This document shows, piece by piece, positions 1 through 8,069 of a DNA stretch of 64,000 nucleotides (its first letter is position 1; each line of letters starts with the position of its first letter). The position numbers were made by a program, and so were the translations under genes. Source of the DNA: Xanthomonas sp. GPE 39 (GTDB lineage: Bacteria; Pseudomonadota; Gammaproteobacteria; Xanthomonadales; Xanthomonadaceae); assembly GCF_000963005.1 (NCBI RefSeq), contig NZ_JZHZ01000007.1, positions 1,675,727-1,739,726 of the forward strand, written 5' to 3'. The notes below the pieces were generated by a model that did no database searches, had not been told where the DNA came from, and saw only the letters and a program-made list of their open reading frames with translations.

Positions 1-54
1 CGCGACCGCCGGATCGACGCGTATGGCGACCTGCTCAAGCGCTATATCGACTGA
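1..54 (+). CDS. C-terminal end of an unidentified protein (partial)
   Basis: The first 17 codons are open in frame 1 and end with TGA at 52-54; the peptide ends in YGDLLKRYID. The gene begins outside the window. The fragment is too short to assign a family. It lies on the same strand as the TraB-family gene, about 140 bases upstream of that gene's likely start. Confidence 0.55.
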   Translation, partial: RDRRIDAYGDLLKRYID

Positions 55-194
55 ACCCGCCGAGCGCATTGCATGAGCTGTTCCTGCGCACAGCACACCG
101 AGCTGGTCACCAGATCTCAATACCTACCGACCTCAACACACCACCACGCCTGTTGCGCCACTGCGCCGACGAGGCCCTTCCGACGAGTCATGGC

Positions 195-1472
195 ATGAAC
201 GCACTCCCCCAGGCCGACGAGGCACTCTTCGCCGACCAGCCGTACCGCATCGTCGAACGCGACGGCATCCGCTACACCTTGCTCGGTACTGCGCACGTCT
301 CCATGGCCAGCGTCGCCGTGGTCGAGCGTGCCATCGAAAGCGGTCGCTTCGACGCAGTCGCGGTGGAACTGGATCCGCAACGCTTGCAGGCACTCACCGA
401 TCCGGACGCGCTGACCAAGCTGGATCTGGTGCAGGTGATTCGCAAAGGACGCGTCGCCCTGTTCGCAGCCAACCTGGCCCTGGCCGCCTATCAACGTCGC
501 TTGGCCGAACAGCTCGGCATCGAACCTGGCGCCGAACTCAAACGCGCCGTGCTGCTGGCACGCGAACGGCAGTTGCCGGTCTATCTGGTGGATCGCGAGG
601 TCGGGCTGACCTTCAAGCGTGCTTCCAGCCGACTCGGTTTGTTCGGCAAGCTCAAACTTGCCAGCGGCCTGCTCGGTGGATTGTTCGCCTCAGAGGAAGT
701 CGGTGAAGCAGAGATCGAGAAGCTCAAACAGGGCGACATGCTTGAGGCCAGCTTCGGCGATTTCGCCAGCGAAAGCCCAGAGCTTTACGCAACCATCATC
801 GCCGAGCGCGACTGTTACATGGCAACACGCCTGCGCGAAGAACACGCGCAACGCGCATTGACCACGCCCCCCAGCGACGAAGCGCACGCGCACAACGACG
901 CGCATCGCACCGGGGTACGCGAAGTACTGGCGGTAGTCGGCGCCGGCCATCTGGCCGGCCTGGCCAGACACCTGCAGGACGATCAAGACGACCCGGCAAC
1001 GCGACGCAAGACACTGGAAGAGGTACCGACCAAAAAGAAAGTCCCCTGGATCACCATGACCCTGACCACGCTGGTGCTCGGTGGCGTGGCCTGGGGGTAC
1101 TGGCATGGCGGCTTCGCGCTGGGCACCGATTTGCTGCAGCAGTGGGTGCTGTTCACTGGCGGACTGGCCGGACTCGGCTGCCTGCTGGCCGGCGGCCATC
1201 CACTGAGCGTGATCGCCGGTGCGATTGCCGCACCGCTGAAACCATTTCGGCCTGGGGTTCCTGCCGGTGCATTCAGCGCACTGGTGGAAGTACACATGCG
1301 CAAGCCCGCCTACGGCGACTTCCTCGCACTGCGCGACGATGCGCAGAACCTGCGCGGCTGGTACCGCAACCGGGTCTCGCGAGTGGTGCTGACCTTCCTG
1401 CTCACCAACCTGGGCAGCATGCTAGGCGTATGGCTGGCCGGATTTCGCATCCTGAGCAAACTCACCAGTTGA
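195..1472 (+). CDS. TraB/PrgY-family membrane protein
   Basis: This is a 425-residue protein. The N-terminal half resembles the TraB/PrgY (pheromone shutdown-like) domain: LLGTAHVSMAS near the start, an AVELDPQRL motif around residue 60, and VVGAGHLAGL at about residues 245-255. These histidine- and acid-containing motifs are shared with TIKI-like metalloprotease folds. The C-terminal third has three hydrophobic segments (roughly residues 285-305, 320-350 and 395-420), so the protein should sit in the inner membrane. The frame can be extended to a TTG at 69, but the first ATG at 195 is preferred because the upstream residues do not look like the family. No substrate is known for the bacterial members. 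The family call is firm and the function is open. Confidence 0.8.
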   Translation: MNALPQADEALFADQPYRIVERDGIRYTLLGTAHVSMASVAVVERAIESGRFDAVAVELDPQRLQALTDPDALTKLDLVQVIRKGRVALFAANLALAAYQRRLAEQLGIEPGAELKRAVLLARERQLPVYLVDREVGLTFKRASSRLGLFGKLKLASGLLGGLFASEEVGEAEIEKLKQGDMLEASFGDFASESPELYATIIAERDCYMATRLREEHAQRALTTPPSDEAHAHNDAHRTGVREVLAVVGAGHLAGLARHLQDDQDDPATRRKTLEEVPTKKKVPWITMTLTTLVLGGVAWGYWHGGFALGTDLLQQWVLFTGGLAGLGCLLAGGHPLSVIAGAIAAPLKPFRPGVPAGAFSALVEVHMRKPAYGDFLALRDDAQNLRGWYRNRVSRVVLTFLLTNLGSMLGVWLAGFRILSKLTS

Positions 1473-1560
1473 GTCCGCCGCATGGCGACCAGGCTTTGGC
1501 CTCATGGCACGCGGGCAATCCTTTGTGCCATGGCTGCACGTAAGCCAAGGCAGGACAGTG

Positions 1561-1611
1561 CAGCGCTTCGGCGCTGAAGCCGTGTTCCAAAACCATCCAG
1601 CCATTGGATGG
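1561..1611. repeat. two short hairpins in the gap before the cytochrome genes
   Basis: CAGCGC-TTCG-GCGCTG (1561-1576) is a perfect 6-bp stem closed by a UUCG tetraloop. CCATCCA-GCCAT-TGGATGG (1593-1611) is a perfect 7-bp stem. Neither is followed by a T-run, so they are not classical terminators. They lie in a 340-base gap (1473-1812) that holds no gene I can support. They may stabilise the 3' end of the traB-like transcript. Confidence 0.4.
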
Positions 1612-1721
1612 ATGGCCCTCGCTGTGATTTGCGCAATTGTCGGGCGAGCGAATCACGCATGGGACATTGATTAGCATCACATGCGGCAAATTGCGCTGTC
1701 CGCCATGTCGCGCGTGGCCAG

Positions 1722-1751
1722 TTTCGGAGCCACGAAAGGTAAGGCTATACT
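1722..1751 (+). promoter_or_regulatory. possible sigma-70 promoter for the cytochrome pair
   Basis: A TATACT hexamer at 1746-1751 fits a -10 box. A weak TTTCGG lies 18 bases upstream (1722-1727). It would start transcription about 55 bases before the first cytochrome gene. The -35 match is poor, so this is a guess from position. Confidence 0.3.
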
Positions 1752-1812
1752 CGGTTCGTTCCGTATTCCCCCACGCCGGAACACCCGTCCCGTCCTTCCG
1801 GACCACGAAACC

Positions 1813-2184
1813 ATGCGCACGCAGCCGCTCGCCGCTTGTCTTGCTCTGGCCTTACTTGTCTCTTTCGGGAGCATCCCGGCAATGGCGCAAAACGCACCAA
1901 TGCCCGCCGCTCCCGCCGCCTCCGCCCCTGTACAAGGCAATGCCGCAAACGGCCGATTGCTGACCTACACCTGCCAGGGCTGCCACGGCGTTACCGGTTA
2001 CAAAAATGCCTATCCCAGCTACCGCATCCCCAAGATCGGCGGGCAATCGGCCCAATACCTGACACAGGCGCTGACCGAATATCGGCTCGGCAAGCGCAAG
2101 CACCCGACCATGCAAGCCCAGGCGGAAAGCTTCTCTGAGCAGGATATCGCCGACATCGCCGCTTTCCTGTCCACACTCAAGTAG
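1813..2184 (+). CDS. exported mono-haem cytochrome c (class I, c553/c4-like)
   Basis: This 123-residue protein has a Sec signal peptide ending near AMA|QN (about residue 25), so it should be periplasmic. The single haem motif CQGCH lies near residue 57, with the class I tail IADIAAFLSTLK. The motif YPSYRIPKIGGQSAQYL after the haem site is typical of cytochrome c4-type domains, which pass electrons to terminal oxidases. The frame opens at 1681, but the signal peptide begins at the ATG at 1813, so that start is chosen. A second cytochrome gene begins 8 bases after its stop, so the two are almost certainly co-transcribed. The exact redox partner is not visible. Confidence 0.85.
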   Translation: MRTQPLAACLALALLVSFGSIPAMAQNAPMPAAPAASAPVQGNAANGRLLTYTCQGCHGVTGYKNAYPSYRIPKIGGQSAQYLTQALTEYRLGKRKHPTMQAQAESFSEQDIADIAAFLSTLK

Positions 2185-2192
2185 GCTTTCCC

Positions 2193-2654
2193 ATGTCGAA
2201 CGCCGCGCACGCTCTGCGTCCAGCCATCGTCCTGCTTGCAGCCCTGTGCTTGGGGGCGTGTTCGCAATCGCAGGTGGAATCCTCCAGCACCTCGGCCGGC
2301 GATCCCGGCCACGCCAGCGGCGAGCATGGGGCCGGCTCCTCCGCCGGACTCCCCAGCGGACGCATCGCCATCGGCGAAAAACTCGCCCAGGCCAAGGGCA
2401 AGGCCACAGGGCAAAGCTGCATCAACTGCCACGGCGCCGAGGGCAACGCGCCAATCGACGCGACCTACCCCAGGCTCGGCGGCCAATACGGCGATTATCT
2501 GGCCCATGCGCTGCAGGCCTACCGCAGCGGCGACCGCCAGCACCCCTTGATGAGTCAGCAAGCGGCGCAACTGAGCGACCAGGATATCGCCGATCTGGCG
2601 GCCTACTTCGGTTCGCGCCCGAGCAGGTTGCGCGATCTGCATGGAGTGAACTGA
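2193..2654 (+). CDS. cytochrome c lipoprotein (class I, c553/c4-like)
   Basis: This 153-residue protein starts with a lipoprotein signal: the lipobox LGAC places the lipidated cysteine near residue 22. A low-complexity Ser/Gly/Ala linker follows, then one haem site CINCH at about residue 75. The YPRLGGQYGDYL and QDIADLAAYFGS stretches match the upstream cytochrome closely. The pair therefore looks like a gene duplication in which one copy is soluble and the other membrane-anchored. Together they resemble the two halves of a di-haem cytochrome c4 encoded as separate polypeptides. Role in the respiratory chain is inferred from the family. Confidence 0.83.
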   Translation: MSNAAHALRPAIVLLAALCLGACSQSQVESSSTSAGDPGHASGEHGAGSSAGLPSGRIAIGEKLAQAKGKATGQSCINCHGAEGNAPIDATYPRLGGQYGDYLAHALQAYRSGDRQHPLMSQQAAQLSDQDIADLAAYFGSRPSRLRDLHGVN

Positions 2655-2699
2655 GCACGAGCCGCTAGGCGTGCCGGCAGCCATGGCCTGGATTGGGGC

Positions 2700-4376
2700 T
2701 CAGCGGCTGCCGTTGTCTTCTTGCAATGCTGGCTTGAACGGCACTTTCGGTGGCGGCCGCGCACCCGCCGGCTGATCGTTGAGATTGGGATCGGTGATGC
2801 CGCATCCGCCGCCGACCTGCAGAATCGAGATCACACAGGTGATGCTGCTGCTGGTACCCGGGATGGGAATGCTGACAGACTGGATCCCGCGTCGCACCCA
2901 CTCTTCCAGTAGGGTGGCATTCGGCAGCCAATACTTGTCGAAGGACGTCGGCGTGTAGTCGTATGGCGGGCGCTTGAGCCATTGGCCGGCGTTCGCGATG
3001 CGCTCGCGCGTCCAGGTATCGGTGTCGGCCCCCGGCGCGCCGTGCTCGGCGGTCTTGTTCGCGCCAGCGCCATCATCAGCCAGGCGGACACTACCATCAC
3101 CATTGAACAGGCCGTTACGCGCGCCGCCCCCGACATCACCGGCCCGGTTGCGCGCCGCCGCACCCCAGTCGTCGCTACGCTGTGGCGTGGCCCAGCTTCC
3201 TTCGCGGGCGGCGGTCGCCGGCCCACTGCCTGGCGTGGCAGCATGCTGACCGGGTGGCGCCGTCGCTGATGCCGGTGCAGCCGGTGTGGCCTGCTGCGTG
3301 GTTGGAGTACTGGTTTGTGTCACCGGCGCCGGCACCACAGCAGGCACACTTGACTCCTTGACCGCTGCGGCGGCGGTGGGCACCGGTACGCTGGCTGTCG
3401 CCGGCGTCGGGACCTCGATCTGCCGCACCTGCGGTGCCTGCGCTTGAGCCAGTTCCGGCATCGGCATGGGGTTAGGCATCGGCAGTGATTGGACCTGCAC
3501 CTGCGACAGTGGCGCCGGCACTTCGCGTTCGCGCACCTGCAGCGTCGGCGCAGCCGGTCGCGGCACGACCACCTCGCGCGGGCGGATCTGCGCTAAGGCG
3601 GGCGCTTCGGTGACCACCTGAACATCGCGTTCCGTCACCTGAATCTCGGGCGGCACGATCGATCGCGGCGTCGGCACCGCTGTGTGCAAGCGTGGCGGTG
3701 GCGGCAACACGAAATCGCTGGTGGGCGTGGGCGTTTCGGTGACCTGCAGCGACTGCTCTGGCGGCGGCGGGCTTTGGGCCGCAACCGGCACGTTGGCGCT
3801 CGCAGCCGCCACGGATGCAGGTGATGTCGAGGTCTTGGCTGTGCTGCGCGCGCGCTTGACCACGGCATGTGGAACACGAGTGGCGCTAACGGGTGCAGCA
3901 CTGTTTGGGGGTGTCGTCAGCGCTGCCGACGCACCACCACCGGTGTCGGCAGGCGTGCCGCGACCGACGAACTCCACCTGCACCCGGCTTGCCTGACCAT
4001 CGTCGGTATGCAACGGCAACCAGCGCACGAACGCAACCCACAACAAAAACACCGCGAACAGTAGGTGCAACAACAGGCTAATCAACACCGCAATGCGTCG
4101 CCACCAGCGCTGGTCGTGCGGTGCCGGATCCCAATGCTGCCACCACAGCCGGCGCAATGCCTGCCATGGACTCAGCGCCGGCAGGCGCATCGATACCGCA
4201 GGCCGTGGCGGCGGCAATGCCGCGATCAACTCGGACGCCACGAACGTGCGTGGCGCGACCGGTTGCGATGCGAGCCAATCCGCCCAACGGTCAGGTAATC
4301 CGGTAAGAGGGTCGCACGGCAGCCCGCCGGACATACGCGCCAATAGCGCGTCGAGAATGTCGGCGGCGCGTGTCAC
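2700..4376 (-). CDS. proline-rich transmembrane repetitive protein (TonB-like layout)
   Basis: This 558-residue protein begins at a GTG. Residues 1-90 are cytoplasmic, and one strong hydrophobic segment (ISLLLHLLFAVFLLWVAFV, about 95-115) follows an arginine/tryptophan-rich stretch. Residues 150-400 are a Pro/Val/Ala/Glu-rich spacer with loosely repeated units such as VTERDVQVV, IRPREVVVPRP and VREREVPAPL. A conserved-looking C-terminal part (about 430-558) contains RPPYDYTP and paired cysteines (ITCVI, GGCGI). The layout is that of TonB or TolA, which span the periplasm. Similar proteins in Xanthomonas are annotated only as transmembrane repetitive proteins. It converges with the cytochrome genes. 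Confidence 0.7.
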   Translation of the reverse strand: MTRAADILDALLARMSGGLPCDPLTGLPDRWADWLASQPVAPRTFVASELIAALPPPRPAVSMRLPALSPWQALRRLWWQHWDPAPHDQRWWRRIAVLISLLLHLLFAVFLLWVAFVRWLPLHTDDGQASRVQVEFVGRGTPADTGGGASAALTTPPNSAAPVSATRVPHAVVKRARSTAKTSTSPASVAAASANVPVAAQSPPPPEQSLQVTETPTPTSDFVLPPPPRLHTAVPTPRSIVPPEIQVTERDVQVVTEAPALAQIRPREVVVPRPAAPTLQVREREVPAPLSQVQVQSLPMPNPMPMPELAQAQAPQVRQIEVPTPATASVPVPTAAAAVKESSVPAVVPAPVTQTSTPTTQQATPAAPASATAPPGQHAATPGSGPATAAREGSWATPQRSDDWGAAARNRAGDVGGGARNGLFNGDGSVRLADDGAGANKTAEHGAPGADTDTWTRERIANAGQWLKRPPYDYTPTSFDKYWLPNATLLEEWVRRGIQSVSIPIPGTSSSITCVISILQVGGGCGITDPNLNDQPAGARPPPKVPFKPALQEDNGSR

Positions 4377-4388
4377 CGAGCGCGCGGA

Positions 4389-4985
4389 CTAGGCGACCGT
4401 ATCGCGCGGAATGTACGGTGCGCTGCCACTATCGTGGTCGGTCGCGTCGCGCACGGCGGTCACGCCGGGTACGCGCCCCATCAGTGTCTTCTCGATGCCC
4501 TGTTTCAGCGTCACATCGGCCATACCGCAACCGTGGCAGCCGCCACCAAAACGCAACAGCACCACGCCATCGGCAGACACTTCCTGCACCGCGACGCGGC
4601 CGCCATGCTGGGCCAATTGCGGATTGACCTCGTTTTCCACGACCCAGCGCACCCGCTCAACCAGCGAGGCCGCCTCGCCCGGTGCCTGGCCTTTGATCTT
4701 GGGTGCCTTGATCGTCAACTGCTGACCGGTTCCCTGCGTGACATAGTCGATCTCGGCTCCGTCCAGCCAGGCGACACTGTCGGCGGCGACATACAAGGTG
4801 AAACCGGCGCAATCAATCGCCCATTCGTCGCCGGCCAGGTCGGCCGGCTCTGCGAACTCCAGCCGCGCGTCGGCGCGCGCGGTTCCCGGATCGACCGCGC
4901 TCAGGCGCACCCCCATGCCGGGCACCGCCTCGCGTTCGAGCAGTTTGTGAAAGTGGGCCTGCGCGCTGTCTGATATCTGGATCAT
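4389..4985 (-). CDS. nfuA: Fe-S cluster carrier protein NfuA
   Basis: This 198-residue protein has the two-domain NfuA layout. The N-terminal domain (about 1-95) is a degenerate A-type scaffold that helps target client proteins. The C-terminal Nfu domain (about 105-185) carries the GGGCHGCGM motif with Cys150 and Cys153, which bridge a 4Fe-4S cluster between two subunits. NfuA delivers clusters to apo-enzymes under oxidative stress or iron limitation and acts in the cytosol. The ATG at 4985 gives the usual family length. It lies 12 bases upstream of the repetitive protein gene on the same strand and could share its transcript. Its own promoter should be in the 90-base gap shared with phhB. 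Confidence 0.95.
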   Translation of the reverse strand: MIQISDSAQAHFHKLLEREAVPGMGVRLSAVDPGTARADARLEFAEPADLAGDEWAIDCAGFTLYVAADSVAWLDGAEIDYVTQGTGQQLTIKAPKIKGQAPGEAASLVERVRWVVENEVNPQLAQHGGRVAVQEVSADGVVLLRFGGGCHGCGMADVTLKQGIEKTLMGRVPGVTAVRDATDHDSGSAPYIPRDTVA

Positions 4986-5076
4986 TTGGCTATTCTAGCC
5001 TTTCGCATGTCATTGGCTCATCATCAGTGCTGTTCTTTTCCGGCATCTTCAGCCACTTCGCCGTACAAACTTCATC

Positions 5077-5418
5077 ATGAACGATCTGATCCCGCTCGCG
5101 CAGGCCCATTGTTCGCCTTGCAAGGGCAGTGAATACAAACTCACCCAGGCACGCTTGGCGGAACTGCTACCGCAAGTGCCCGGCTGGGAATTGGTCGAAA
5201 GCGACATGGCGATCAGTCGCACGTTCCGCTTCCCGGATTACCACCGCACGCTCGCGTTCGTGAATGCGCTGGCCTGGATCGCACACCGCGAAGACCACCA
5301 TCCCGACCTCGGCGTGCACTACGACCGCGTGGTGGTGCGCTATTCCACCCACGACGTCGGCGGCCTGAGCGAGAACGACTTCATCTGCGCCGCCAAGGCG
5401 TCGGCCCTTTCGGAGTGA
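5077..5418 (+). CDS. phhB: pterin-4a-carbinolamine dehydratase
   Basis: This 113-residue cytosolic protein carries the family signature HREDHHPD around residues 70-77; the paired histidines and aspartate form the active site. It dehydrates 4a-hydroxytetrahydrobiopterin, recycling the cofactor after phenylalanine hydroxylation. No phenylalanine hydroxylase gene is in the window. In Xanthomonas the family is also linked to pterin supply for virulence-related regulation, which is background and not seen here. It is transcribed away from nfuA, and the TonB-C lipoprotein gene starts 5 bases after its stop, suggesting co-transcription. Confidence 0.93.
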   Translation: MNDLIPLAQAHCSPCKGSEYKLTQARLAELLPQVPGWELVESDMAISRTFRFPDYHRTLAFVNALAWIAHREDHHPDLGVHYDRVVVRYSTHDVGGLSENDFICAAKASALSE

Positions 5419-5423
5419 ACCGT

Positions 5424-5855
5424 ATGCCTGCCCTTTCCCGCCTTCTTGCTCATCTGGCCTGCATGAGCGCCGTGCTACTGAGCGGCTGTGGTCCATCGTC
5501 GCAATCCCAGAGTGAGGCCACCGCACAGGCCCCGACCGAGGTCGCGGCGGTGCGAACGCCACCGCCGGATTACCCGATCGAACTGGCCTGCGCGGGACTC
5601 GGCGGCAAAGTCGTGCTGAAAGTGGTGGTCGGCGTGCAAGGCAAGCCCACCGAAGTCAACGTCGTCAGCAGCAGCGGACAGGCCGCATTGGATACAGCGG
5701 CACAACAAGCCGTGCACGAATGGATGTTCAACCCCGCTACCCGCAACGGGCAGGCGGTACCGTGGACGATCCAGGTACCGGTCAACTTCACCCCACCGCA
5801 ACCGCGCCCAGACCGCTGCTTCGCGCTGGACGCACAGCCCAAACACAGCGGCTGA
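5424..5855 (+). CDS. lipoprotein with a TonB C-terminal domain
   Basis: This 143-residue protein has a type II signal with lipobox LLSGC (cysteine near residue 21). The rest is a TonB-C/TonB-family domain: PPDYPIELACAGLGGKVVLK followed by GKPTEVNVVSSSGQAALD and a WMFNPATRNG segment. True TonB is anchored by an N-terminal helix and pairs with ExbB/ExbD; this short lipid-anchored form lacks the Pro-rich spacer. A direct energising role is therefore doubtful, and a scaffolding role at the envelope is possible. The ATG at 5424 is preferred to a GTG at 5415 because it begins the signal peptide directly. A 270-base gap follows in which I see no gene. Confidence 0.75.
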   Translation: MPALSRLLAHLACMSAVLLSGCGPSSQSQSEATAQAPTEVAAVRTPPPDYPIELACAGLGGKVVLKVVVGVQGKPTEVNVVSSSGQAALDTAAQQAVHEWMFNPATRNGQAVPWTIQVPVNFTPPQPRPDRCFALDAQPKHSG

Positions 5856-6116
5856 TTCAATCGAGTCAATGGGGTCGCCGCTGGGGACTGCGGCGACGCG
5901 TGCCCGCATGCCGCATCCGCAATCGATTGCGTCCAATTCGAGCAACACCCAAGGCCTGCGCGCCATTAGCGCGTGCTGTACACGCTGGCCTGAACAAGTG
6001 CGCTGATGCCAGCTGAACGCAGGCCAGCATGCTGCCACGCAGTGCGTTTTCAGCAAGCTGGCAGACACCTGACGCAGGGCATGCTGCGCCCACAAGCCAC
6101 CCCAATCCTGCTAGAT

Positions 6117-6129
6117 GAGGTACCGCATG
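6117..6129 (+). promoter_or_regulatory. ribosome binding site that decides the DUF3300 start
   Basis: GAGG at 6117-6120 lies 6 bases before the ATG at 6127. It overlaps an in-frame upstream ATG at 6115, so the downstream ATG is the likely start. Confidence 0.6.
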
Positions 6130-8025
6130 GAGATCCGCTCACTGCCTCCCACCAAAGTCGCACTGGTCACTGCCCTGAGCGTGTTTGCGCTCGGCGCATG
6201 CCAGCGGCAACCCGCTGCGACACCAGAACAGAGTGCCATCGCTCCAGTACCGGCACAGAGCGCCCCCGCTCCTGCATCTGCAGCCTATGTCCCACCAACA
6301 GCAGATCAGTTGTACCAGTTGGTGGCACCAATTGCCCTGTTCCCCGACAAGTTACTGGCGCAGACGCTGGCCGCTTCGGTCTACCCGGACCAAGTCATGG
6401 CGGCACAGGACTGGCTACGCAACAACCGTAACCTGACAGCAGGCGACCGCCTGCAAGCCTCCGCCTCGCAACCGTGGGACCCCAGCGTCAAGGCGCTGAC
6501 CGCCTTCCCCGATGTTGTCGACCAATTGGCAAGCAACGGCGACTGGACCCGTTCACTCGGCGATGCTTATGCGCACGATCCCAACGAAGTTCTAGACGCC
6601 GTCCAGGTCATGCGTGAACGTGCGCAAGCGCAAGGACACCTGCGCGATACCCCGCAACAGCGCGTGCAGGTGGTGCAGCGTACCGTCGTGGAACCTGCTC
6701 CCTATGCCGACGCAGTGCCGCCACCGCGCCGCACCATCGTGATCGAACCGGCGCAACCTGACGTGGTCTACGTGCCGCGCTACGATCCGGAGGTGGTCTA
6801 CGGCGAACCGATCGGCGTGTACCGCGAGTACAGCTACCGTCCGCCGCGTCCTTACTACGATACCGGCGACCTGGTGACCACAGGCATCGTGTCCTTCGGC
6901 GTCGGCGTACTGATCGGCGAAGCCCTCGAACACCATCACCACCATATGTTCGGCTGGTTCGCACCAGAGCCCGCTTGGCACAATTGGGGCTGGAACAACT
7001 GGGGCGTGAACTGGAACGCGCCACCGTCGGTACCGAACTACGTGGTGTACAACAACAACGTCTACGCCCCGCGCACGACCATCATCAACAACCGCATCGT
7101 CAACAACCATATCGATAACCGCACTTTCGTGCGTAACAACACGGGTCCGACGCCGATGGGCGCGGGCATCGCCGCCCCTTCGCAATCATTCCCCGGGGCG
7201 CGGCCAACGGCTGCGGCGGTGGCTGCCGCAACGGCAATGGGAACGCGCATGAATATGCCGACCAACGCAAATATGCCGACGAGCGCATTTGCCCCGCAAC
7301 ACGCCCGCGCCATGCCCGGATCGATGCCGCAAACCATGCCGCACTTCACCGCACAGATGCTGCAAGCCGGACGCCCGGTCGCAGCGATGCCATCCTCGCA
7401 ACGGCTGCAACCGTCAGGCGCATCACTCGCCGAACAGGTGCCGCGCGATCCACGCATGCCCTTGCATACTCTGGCGATGGCACAACCGAACGGGTCAAGA
7501 GCTCCCCAACCGATGTCGCTGCCGAATTTCCGCGGCCAACCCATGCCTCAAACGAGGCAGGCAGGAACATTCGCCGAACATCCCAGCATGCCTACCACGC
7601 GGATGGTCGAGCCTGCCCGTCATAGCAATGCGGGCATGCAGCCCGATTTCGCTCGCGAAACCTTCGCGCGCGACATGACCCACGCACAACCACCGCGACA
7701 AGCAACAGTGGCGCAGCCTCAGCACATACAAACCTGGCACGAACCCGCAGCGCCTGCCTATCAAGCGCGCGCAGCAGAAATGCCGCGAGAGTCCATGCGG
7801 CAGATCATGCCGCAACAACGCATGATGGAGCAGCAAATGCAAGAACAGCGGATGCAAGAACAACGCATGCAGGAACAGCGGATGCAGGAACAACGCGTGG
7901 TTCGCTTCGCGCCACCGCCGCATATGTACATGCCACGCTCCGCTGAACAGCCACAACAGGCAATGCGACCAGCACCGTCGCATAACGAGCAGCACCACGA
8001 GCACCACGACCACCACAACGGCTAA
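6127..8025 (+). CDS. DUF3300 lipoprotein with Met/Gln- and His-rich tail
   Basis: This 632-residue protein begins with a lipoprotein signal (lipobox FALGAC, cysteine near residue 26). Residues 60-170 form the DUF3300 domain (YQLVAPIALFPDKLLAQTL, then ALTAFPDVVDQL). A middle region has repeated Tyr/Pro/Val motifs (PDVVYVPRYDPEVVYG) and a glycine-rich hydrophobic stretch with a HHHHH cluster. The C-terminal half is low complexity: Met, Gln, Ala and Pro dominate, four MQEQR units run in tandem at about 575-595, and the end is HHEHHDHH. His/Met-rich tails often bind metals, but this is inference. No function is established for DUF3300. Confidence 0.8.
   Translation: MEIRSLPPTKVALVTALSVFALGACQRQPAATPEQSAIAPVPAQSAPAPASAAYVPPTADQLYQLVAPIALFPDKLLAQTLAASVYPDQVMAAQDWLRNNRNLTAGDRLQASASQPWDPSVKALTAFPDVVDQLASNGDWTRSLGDAYAHDPNEVLDAVQVMRERAQAQGHLRDTPQQRVQVVQRTVVEPAPYADAVPPPRRTIVIEPAQPDVVYVPRYDPEVVYGEPIGVYREYSYRPPRPYYDTGDLVTTGIVSFGVGVLIGEALEHHHHHMFGWFAPEPAWHNWGWNNWGVNWNAPPSVPNYVVYNNNVYAPRTTIINNRIVNNHIDNRTFVRNNTGPTPMGAGIAAPSQSFPGARPTAAAVAAATAMGTRMNMPTNANMPTSAFAPQHARAMPGSMPQTMPHFTAQMLQAGRPVAAMPSSQRLQPSGASLAEQVPRDPRMPLHTLAMAQPNGSRAPQPMSLPNFRGQPMPQTRQAGTFAEHPSMPTTRMVEPARHSNAGMQPDFARETFARDMTHAQPPRQATVAQPQHIQTWHEPAAPAYQARAAEMPRESMRQIMPQQRMMEQQMQEQRMQEQRMQEQRMQEQRVVRFAPPPHMYMPRSAEQPQQAMRPAPSHNEQHHEHHDHHNG
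7834..7898 (+). repeat. 15-base tandem repeat in the DUF3300 gene
   Basis: About four copies of a 15-base unit related to ATGCAGGAACAGCGG encode successive MQEQR pentapeptides. Copies differ at a few third positions. Such arrays change copy number by slippage without shifting the frame. Confidence 0.75.
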
Positions 8026-8069
8026 GTACTCGGCGCCGGGCGGCGACAACGCCGCCCGGCCCGGCAAGA

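Noticed and set aside
1561-1576. UUCG hairpin as the terminator of the TraB-family gene
   Set aside because: It lies 90 bases after the stop and no T-run follows it.
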